Position numbers and translations under genes: made by a program | Assembly: GCA_029938595.1 (NCBI GenBank) | Contig: JAOZUP010000079.1 | Coordinates: 1-12,412, forward strand | DNA length: 12,412 nt | Origin: Thermoanaerobaculales bacterium | GTDB taxonomy: Bacteria > Acidobacteriota > Thermoanaerobaculia > Thermoanaerobaculales > Sulfomarinibacteraceae | Reading direction: 5' to 3' | Shown here: positions 6,836-12,412 of the stretch, one piece after another | Numbering within the stretch: position 1 is the first letter of the stretch | Layout: each line of letters starts with the position of its first letter | The notes under the pieces: model-generated | Databases searched by the model: none | The model's input: only the letters and a program-made list of their open reading frames with translations | What the model was told of the DNA's origin: nothing

Positions 6836-6896
6836 CCGATTTTCTGTTTGCAGTTGAGCTGGAGGTTGTCCAGCTCAAATGCAAACAGAAAATCGG
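6836..6896. repeat. Long near-perfect hairpin upstream of the permease gene
   Basis: Bases 6836-6862 and 6870-6896 are inverted copies matching at 26 of 27 positions around a 7-base loop (AGGTTGT). The stem mixes AT-rich (CCGATTTTCTGTTTGCA) and GC-rich (TTGAGCTGG) parts. It is not followed by a T-run in the direction of transcription, so it is not a standard intrinsic terminator. It lies 23 bases ahead of the permease GTG and would sit in or near its 5' leader. Confidence 0.75.
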
Positions 6897-6920
6897 AAAA
6901 TAGAGATTACTCAACCGGTA

Positions 6921-7041
6921 CCTGGGGCTCACGCCCCAGGCTATGAATCTATCGCGCCTTCGGCGCTCGACCGCGCCGCCCGCAGCGTTTTCCGAGCCGC
7001 GAAGCGGCGGCATATTCTTAGCCTGGGGCGTGAGCCCCAGG
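6921..7041. repeat. Composite inverted repeat with palindromic ends
   Basis: A 23-base sequence starting CCTGGGGCTCACGCCCCAGG (6921-6943) recurs as an exact reverse complement at 7019-7041. Each end also folds on itself (CCTGGGGC with GCCCCAGG around TCAC). The interior carries smaller hairpins such as GCGCCTTCGGCGC and GCCGCGAAGCGGC. To the right, GCCCTGGAGGGGC near 7065-7080 may be a further module. It resembles a non-coding dispersed element rather than an insertion sequence; no transposase is present. Confidence 0.7.
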
Positions 7042-7149
7042 ATTACGATCACCTCAATGAGATGAGCCCTGGAGGGGCGACAGATTGGGAACCCGGCCCA
7101 CAAGCAGCCCTCAACTTTCGATTTTTCGATTCAAGGGACGTTACACAAG

Positions 7150-7163
7150 AGGCGGCAGCGCCT
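7150..7163 (-). terminator. Weak stem-loop after the giant gene
   Basis: Just past the TAA at 7176-7178, reading leftward, AGGCG-CTGC-CGCCT can form a 5-bp stem followed by CTTGTGT. The stem is short and the T-tract poor, so this is only a possible terminator. The larger repeat at 6921-7041 may serve the purpose instead. Confidence 0.25.
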
Positions 7164-7175
7164 ATTGATTCCTCG

Positions 7176-10100
7176 TTAGCCGGTCTCGTTTCCTTTTTCC
7201 AGGGACCGTGATCCGACATAGACCTCGCCCGATGTCCCGTGCAGGGAGAGGATGTCCCCTTTCCGGAAGAGGTGGAGGACGTTGCCGTCGTCGTCGACGA
7301 TGACGGCCTGTTGTTTCTCGGTATCGACCCGCAAACCGGCGGCGCTCATAACCGCGCAGAAGTTCTTGTCTTCGATTCCGTTGGCAGCGACGGCGGCGTG
7401 TGAGGTCGATCCACCCTTGGCCGTCAGAAGGCCGTCGGCGGAGATGATCATCGGGATCTCTTCCGGCGTCGGATTCTCCAGGACCATGAGCACACCGTCG
7501 ACGTCGTCGCGAGCCTCGAAATCGGTGGCGCTCAGCTCCTCCCGGTCTCCATCGTCAAACGCGACCATGCCTCGGAAGCCGCCGCCGCGGACGCCGAGTC
7601 CGCGCGTGGCCGGCTCACCCGGCTCCACGAATTTGACGATCGCTTGATCGGCATAGGTCTCCGCCGTGCGCGACTGGAGCACGCTCAAAATCCCGTTCTC
7701 GACCGTGAACTCCATCTCCTGATCAGTACCCATGAAACGCCTGAGCTTGGACGCCGCGTGTCTGAGGCGCCTTCCCAGCATCGGCATCAGCGTGTCGAGC
7801 TCATCGAATGAATGGAATGAACCGGAGGAGGTCACGCCGCCCACGAGGTCATCGCCTGCCGCTGAAAACTTGAACTCGCCGGACAACTCTCGGATACCAA
7901 ACTCGTTGACAGTGGTGCGCGGGATGACACCGGTGAGAGACACCAGGATCTCATCCATCTCCGGTCGGATCGGTTCATTTCTGCCGTTGCCGAAAGCCAT
8001 CTCCTGAACGATGGTCGCGGTCTGCCACGAATGCGAGATGCCCTTGATGTCTCGGTATCGCTGTGCTCTCTCCTTGTTCCAGGATTCGAAAACGGCGATC
8101 ACCGCCGCCAGGAGCTGCTTCACGGGATCATTGAGGATGATCTCCAGCTCTTCCGACAGGCCAAGGTCTCGAAGGACGGTCTTCGAGCTCTCGGCTATTT
8201 CTTGCATCGCCTCCCAGGGGAGGTCGGTTTTGTAGTCGACACCGAAGCGGCGCTTGGCGTCATCCACCAGATTGAAGGGCTCGAGGTCGATTCCCCACAT
8301 CGCTTGGGCGTAGGATGCGAGAAATCGACGGTAGGAGTCGTACGCACGCCATGCACCGTGCCGGGCCAGCGCCTCGGCAATGCGGTCGTTCATTCCCACG
8401 AAGACGATGGTGGAGAGCATGCCGGGCATGGAGAAGACGGAACCGCCACGGACCGCAAGCACCAGCGGTTCGGACTCATCGCCGAACCGTTTGCGGGCGC
8501 CTCCCTGCCTCGCGATGTCGTTTTCGAGAATCCCGAGGTGATGCTTGATCTCACCCTCGAGCCAGGTCGGATCGCCGCGATGGAGACCGGCCCGTGGGAT
8601 GCTCGTTGGGAGAATGAATCCGTCCCGTGTGGGAAGATTCAGGTGGTTGACGTACAGCAGGCTGCTGCCCTTTCCACCATACCGTTCCCTCAAGTTCGGC
8701 TGATCTCCACAGCTTCCCATCTCCGCTGCAGCCTCATCTCGGTGCGAGATGTGAACGATGGTGTGTGGGGAGCGGGATTCACCAGAAGTCTGCGGCTCGG
8801 AACCGCCCTGCGGCGACACCTCGCTCTGCCGCTCGCGGATGTATGCCCTGGCAATGTCGGAGAAGTGCACCACGCTGTTGAGGTCATGCATGTACCTCTG
8901 CATGTTGGCCACAACGGTGCGCAGATCCTCCTCCTCGAGCCCGAGGCGGTGGTGCATTTTTTCGTACGGGACGATCACCCGCTGGCGAATCTTGTGATAA
9001 TGACGACTGACGTGCCCGAGGACGTCCAACAGTTCGCCCTCGGTCCGTGCCGGATTGCTGAGCAGCCCCGCCAGGTCGTAGAGCTCGCAGGAATCGAGAC
9101 CGTCAAACTCCAGGTTCAGGATCGAGATGCGGATGATCTCCAGGCATTGATCGAGGTCGACGCCAGTCTCGGAATACGCCGTCGCCACCTGTCGCAGCGC
9201 GAGGTAGTTCATCTCCTCGAGCAGGCAATCGAGTTGCTGCAGGAAGTAGCGCTGCGCTGTGAAACCGCCCGCCTGGATCATTCGCTGCAGCTTCTCCCTG
9301 AGATCACGGACCTGGGAAAAGGTCTGGAACGACGTGCTCTTCTCGTTCGCGTCGAGCACGGACTGCAGCATTCCGAAGAGCTCGTCCTGGTAGGCCCCTT
9401 GGATGCCGCTGACAAACTCCTCCACACCCTCCCTCACCGTCTGTTCGGTCCGATCGGCATCGAATTCCTCGTCATCAGGCCGCAGCTCCTGCAAGGTTTC
9501 GAGACAGCTCTTGAAGGCCGCCTTGACCTCTTCGGGCCGAGAAAAGTCCTCGGCCATCTGCATGAGAATGCGGAGGTGGTGGAAATACACCCACCGATTG
9601 CGGGCGCGGACACCCTTGATGATGAGCGTCTCCAGCTCGTCCTGTATCGAAGTACCGAACTGGCATTGGAGGAGGTTCTCCGCGTACGACTCCTGCCACT
9701 CCTGGATGCGCGCCACGGTCTCGGAGGTTCCCAGCAATCGGCCGAGATCCTCCACCACCCGCTCCACGATTCTGCGGGGTTCCTCTCGCTTTCGCGCCTC
9801 GATGTCGGCTTCGGCGGGAGACCCGAATCCAAGCCTGGCAAGCTCCTCCACGTCTCCGTTATCGAGGTAGTCGAGGTAGGCCTGGGCCAGGAGCAGCGTC
9901 CTTCGACCCAGAGCGTGATGGCTGCTTCTTCTCAGCTCGTTGACGATGGAGCTACCACGGATGTCGACCTCGGCGAGACGGATGGTGTCGTTCCAGAGCC
10001 GGTCGATCAGGTTGGGCTTGCCGATGACGCTGGAAAGATTGCGGACGATCGTCCGCGTGAGTCCGGGGAAACGGCGGCTCAGCCGGCCGTTGATGAACCG

Positions 10101-12412
10101 GATGAGCTGGGTATTGAGGTTGTTGACCTCGGGTTGCAGATTCTTTGCTCCCAGGAAGGTCTTCACCGACAGATGGCACAGCCGCGCCACCAGGTGGCGC
10201 AGCAGGTAGAGGGCTTCGTTGGGGTTGGTGGACTCGTTCACGCTCTTGAGCAACGAGGCGATATCGCGGATCCGCGCGATCCGCGGATCCTCCACGTGCC
10301 CGGCGTCGAAAAAGAAAATCCTCTCCTCGAGGTCGATGACAACCCCATCGGCGTCGGCGGGCGAGACAAAGAGATTGTCGGTGTAGATCGTCCCCTGGGG
10401 GAACCGGCGGACCGAAACGAGCTCGGTGGCGCCCTTGCGAACGGCGTGCAGAATCACCGTGTCCCGCACCAGATACGGCACCAGCAAGCATCCGTCCTGC
10501 TTGAAGATGCGATTGTTGACGATGCCGAAGCGTCCAACCCGTTGCGCCACCTCGGCCTTGATCTCCAGGTAGGAGTGCAGCAGCTCGTGCGAATCGGTCC
10601 CGCTGTCCTGCTCGATGTAGGAGCGATACAGCTTGCGGTTCAGCTCCGAGATGATCTGCTTCTCCGCCGCCGTGAAGCTCTCCGGAAGCGTGGCCTCGAC
10701 GCCCCGTCCCTCGTGACGGCCGTTTGGCTCGGAGGGCGGGAGCGCTGCGGCGATCTCCGGCTCTTCGCCAACCTCCCTCGGAGCAATTTCAGCAGGTGCC
10801 TCGGCCTCGTGGGTGGGTGGGCTGGCCAGGAGCTCCTCGACATCGGTGTAGATGCCGGTCTGATCGCGGAGCACTTCGTAGAGCGGCCTGTCCTGTCCTT
10901 CCAGGATCCCGTTCACTTCCTTCAGGGCGGTCACGTAGTCGGAGAAGCGACTGCCCTGGACCGAAACCTGAAACGAGTCGGCCAGGCGGTCGATGATGGC
11001 GAGCATCTCCTCCCGGAGCAGCTCGTACAGCTCTTTGCCCTGCACGTGGGCGACGGCCCGCGCCAGGGCCAGCGACACCGACAGCATCGCGTTCATGCCC
11101 ATGTTCTGCTTGCGCTGCATCACGCGGACACGGTCCTCGGCGCCGGCCTGTTCCCCGAGCTTTCCCCTGCGTCGGGCCGTGCTCAGCTCGAGCCCGAGCA
11201 GCGCGGAGTCGATGTCCCTGAGGCTGAGGCCGGCCGCGTCGCGCCCTTCAAAGTGGGGCGCGATGATCTGCAGCACGTTGTCCACGGCGTTCAGACAGCC
11301 CTTTCCCCCGTAGCGTTGCGCGCGCTCGAAAAGGGCCGCCAAACCTTCGTCCTCGGCGGAGCGAACATCGGCTTCGGATTGTGCCTTGGCGAACGAGAAG
11401 ACACCGGGTTCCACCTCCTCGAAGAAGCTAGCGAACCGGCTAACGATCTCCCGATGCTCCGACTGCTCGATCACCGTGTCGACAAGATGAATGGCCTCGC
11501 CCGTGCCCGCCGAGGTTCCCAGGGGTGTTGCACCCTTGAACTTCAACATGACGCCCGTCGTGGGTAGGACGATCTCCAGGGTCACACCGACCGTCGGAAT
11601 GCCCGCGTTGGTGGGCTCTTCGTAACCGCGGATCTTGCGGATCACCGCTTTCTCCCCGCCGCGCAGCGCATTGTCGCCGCCGGACTCCTCCACCTTGAGC
11701 ATGAGCTCGGTGACGGCTTGATACTTGATGAGCCTCTCGGTGTTGGCGCCGCCTCCGGCCTTGAGGCCCAGGGAGTTGACCGACAGCGCGATCTGGGCCT
11801 CCATGTCGTCGTTGGGGCTCTTGGAGCGGTGGGATACAACCAGGTCCAGACCCTTCCCCATCGCCACCAGCATGGCGAGCAGGGTCTCGTAGAGAGAGCC
11901 GATCTGATTGGCCTTGATCAGGGCTGAGTTGATCAGTCCCTGGTTGGAGGCGGTCTCGATGGTCTGGTCGTTGGTGGTGACCAGGTCGTCACCAATAACG
12001 AAGACGCTGTCGCCCAAACGTTCGAGCAGCAGCCGCCATCCTTCGTAGTCGTCCTCCGAGAAGCCGTCCTCGATCGACAGAAGTGGGATCTCATACTCCT
12101 CCATCGCCTTGGCATAGATGTCCAGAACAGCGTCCCGGTCCAGGATGACTTTGGCCTTGTCCCGCCAGAAGAGGTACATCCCGACACTGTCGGGCATGTC
12201 GAACTCGGCGCGGTAGGCATTTTCGAGCTCGGCCATCGCCGGATCGAGGGCGATGGCGACGTCGACGCCCGGCTGACAGCCGCACTCGGCTATCGCCCGT
12301 TTCATCATCGACCACAGGCGAACTTCAGGAAGCGGAAAATCGCCCTTCTCGATGTAGGGCGCGAGGCCGCCCTCCAGGCCGATGCCCATGACACGGCATC
12401 CCTCTTCCTTCT
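7176..12412 (-). CDS. Giant enolase / PPDK-like phosphotransferase fusion (5' end outside window)
   Basis: Residues are numbered from the first in-window Met (complement of 12389-12387). The frame is open to the right edge, and the codons before that Met look like the enolase helix preceding GDEGG, so the true start lies outside. Residues 1-235 are the enolase barrel: LEGG E6, ALD D49, SIEDG E107, GDD 133-135, LIKANQIG K159, SHRS 186-189, and LKAG K210, equivalent to E. coli E208, D245, E289, D316, K341, H369-R370 and K392. Residues 246-465 resemble the enolase N-terminal domain (GIPTVGV, GTSAGTGEA, KGCLNAVDNV, MNAMLSVSLALARA) with insertions. Residues 520-570 are a P/E/A-rich linker and 571-1186 an unidentified, mostly helical region. 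Residues 1228-1580 are a PPDK-type ATP-grasp (YGGKG, AVRGGSVFSMPGM, DPVKQLLAAVIAVFESWN, EFTVENG, LQSR). Residues 1585-1732 are the phosphohistidine domain, TAKGGSTSHAA with H1664. No PEP barrel follows. Confidence 0.85.
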   Translation of the reverse strand, partial: KEEGCRVMGIGLEGGLAPYIEKGDFPLPEVRLWSMMKRAIAECGCQPGVDVAIALDPAMAELENAYRAEFDMPDSVGMYLFWRDKAKVILDRDAVLDIYAKAMEEYEIPLLSIEDGFSEDDYEGWRLLLERLGDSVFVIGDDLVTTNDQTIETASNQGLINSALIKANQIGSLYETLLAMLVAMGKGLDLVVSHRSKSPNDDMEAQIALSVNSLGLKAGGGANTERLIKYQAVTELMLKVEESGGDNALRGGEKAVIRKIRGYEEPTNAGIPTVGVTLEIVLPTTGVMLKFKGATPLGTSAGTGEAIHLVDTVIEQSEHREIVSRFASFFEEVEPGVFSFAKAQSEADVRSAEDEGLAALFERAQRYGGKGCLNAVDNVLQIIAPHFEGRDAAGLSLRDIDSALLGLELSTARRRGKLGEQAGAEDRVRVMQRKQNMGMNAMLSVSLALARAVAHVQGKELYELLREEMLAIIDRLADSFQVSVQGSRFSDYVTALKEVNGILEGQDRPLYEVLRDQTGIYTDVEELLASPPTHEAEAPAEIAPREVGEEPEIAAALPPSEPNGRHEGRGVEATLPESFTAAEKQIISELNRKLYRSYIEQDSGTDSHELLHSYLEIKAEVAQRVGRFGIVNNRIFKQDGCLLVPYLVRDTVILHAVRKGATELVSVRRFPQGTIYTDNLFVSPADADGVVIDLEERIFFFDAGHVEDPRIARIRDIASLLKSVNESTNPNEALYLLRHLVARLCHLSVKTFLGAKNLQPEVNNLNTQLIRFINGRLSRRFPGLTRTIVRNLSSVIGKPNLIDRLWNDTIRLAEVDIRGSSIVNELRRSSHHALGRRTLLLAQAYLDYLDNGDVEELARLGFGSPAEADIEARKREEPRRIVERVVEDLGRLLGTSETVARIQEWQESYAENLLQCQFGTSIQDELETLIIKGVRARNRWVYFHHLRILMQMAEDFSRPEEVKAAFKSCLETLQELRPDDEEFDADRTEQTVREGVEEFVSGIQGAYQDELFGMLQSVLDANEKSTSFQTFSQVRDLREKLQRMIQAGGFTAQRYFLQQLDCLLEEMNYLALRQVATAYSETGVDLDQCLEIIRISILNLEFDGLDSCELYDLAGLLSNPARTEGELLDVLGHVSRHYHKIRQRVIVPYEKMHHRLGLEEEDLRTVVANMQRYMHDLNSVVHFSDIARAYIRERQSEVSPQGGSEPQTSGESRSPHTIVHISHRDEAAAEMGSCGDQPNLRERYGGKGSSLLYVNHLNLPTRDGFILPTSIPRAGLHRGDPTWLEGEIKHHLGILENDIARQGGARKRFGDESEPLVLAVRGGSVFSMPGMLSTIVFVGMNDRIAEALARHGAWRAYDSYRRFLASYAQAMWGIDLEPFNLVDDAKRRFGVDYKTDLPWEAMQEIAESSKTVLRDLGLSEELEIILNDPVKQLLAAVIAVFESWNKERAQRYRDIKGISHSWQTATIVQEMAFGNGRNEPIRPEMDEILVSLTGVIPRTTVNEFGIRELSGEFKFSAAGDDLVGGVTSSGSFHSFDELDTLMPMLGRRLRHAASKLRRFMGTDQEMEFTVENGILSVLQSRTAETYADQAIVKFVEPGEPATRGLGVRGGGFRGMVAFDDGDREELSATDFEARDDVDGVLMVLENPTPEEIPMIISADGLLTAKGGSTSHAAVAANGIEDKNFCAVMSAAGLRVDTEKQQAVIVDDDGNVLHLFRKGDILSLHGTSGEVYVGSRSLEKGNETG

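Larger units (their letters stand above)
6814..7175. other. Gene-free stretch between the giant gene and the permease gene
   Basis: This 362-bp gap holds the hairpin at 6836-6896, a composite inverted repeat at 6921-7041 with satellite hairpins, and a small possible terminator at 7150-7163. Reading frames crossing it on either strand are low-complexity or repeat-derived and I do not support any of them as genes. Confidence 0.6.

Noticed and set aside
6879..7211. A 110-residue plus-strand frame across the gene-free stretch
   Set aside because: It runs through the hairpin and the composite inverted repeat. It has no ribosome-binding site and no recognisable domain.
10266..10284. Palindrome GCGGATC-CGCGC-GATCCGC inside the giant gene
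   Set aside because: It falls in coding sequence for DPRIARIRDI and is explained by repeated Ile-Arg/Ala-Arg codons; there is no sign of a regulatory role.
8031..11567. A 1178-residue open frame on the plus strand opposite the giant gene
   Set aside because: It lies wholly antisense to a frame with clear enolase and PPDK motifs. Its translation has no recognisable domain, and long antisense frames are expected where codon use is GC-biased.

Overview
The window is GC-rich bacterial DNA, probably an environmental genome. It carries metabolic genes separated by small palindromic intergenic repeats. High GC, an IorAB plus ADP-forming acyl-CoA synthetase cluster, and taggaat-type and ggggcggcat-type intergenic repeats suggest a fermentative or anaerobic lineage such as an Acidobacteriota relative. 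That placement is inference only; there is no rRNA or other marker gene here.

Left part (1-5298). A truncated minus-strand gene for a membrane or secreted protein runs off the left edge. Divergent from it are iorA and iorB, 7 bases apart, encoding indolepyruvate (arylpyruvate) oxidoreductase. After a 197-bp gap holding a paired palindrome comes a single-chain ADP-forming acyl-CoA synthetase. Together they can convert an aryl-2-oxoacid from aromatic amino acid transamination to an aryl-acetyl-CoA, and then to the free acid with ATP formation. Two architectural oddities stand out. IorA stops before the usual C-terminal 2[4Fe-4S] domain, and the acyl-CoA synthetase has its ATP-grasp half in front of its CoA-binding half.

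Middle part (5299-7175), mostly minus strand. It holds a yjbQ-family gene enclosed by imperfect inverted repeats and an EamA/DMT-type permease. Next is a 362-bp gene-free stretch with a strong 27-bp hairpin and a composite inverted repeat.

Right part (7176-12412). One giant minus-strand reading frame (at least 1739 codons) is open at the right edge. It starts inside an enolase TIM barrel with most catalytic residues intact and continues into a diverged enolase N-terminal (capping) domain placed after the barrel. A proline/glutamate-rich linker, a roughly 600-residue region I cannot identify and a second linker follow. It ends with a pyruvate,phosphate dikinase-like ATP-grasp domain and a phosphohistidine swivelling domain (His1664, counted from the first in-window Met). 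The PEP/pyruvate barrel that normally follows is absent. An enolase-dikinase fusion with a rearranged enolase is the most unusual item here and the best candidate for an undescribed system.
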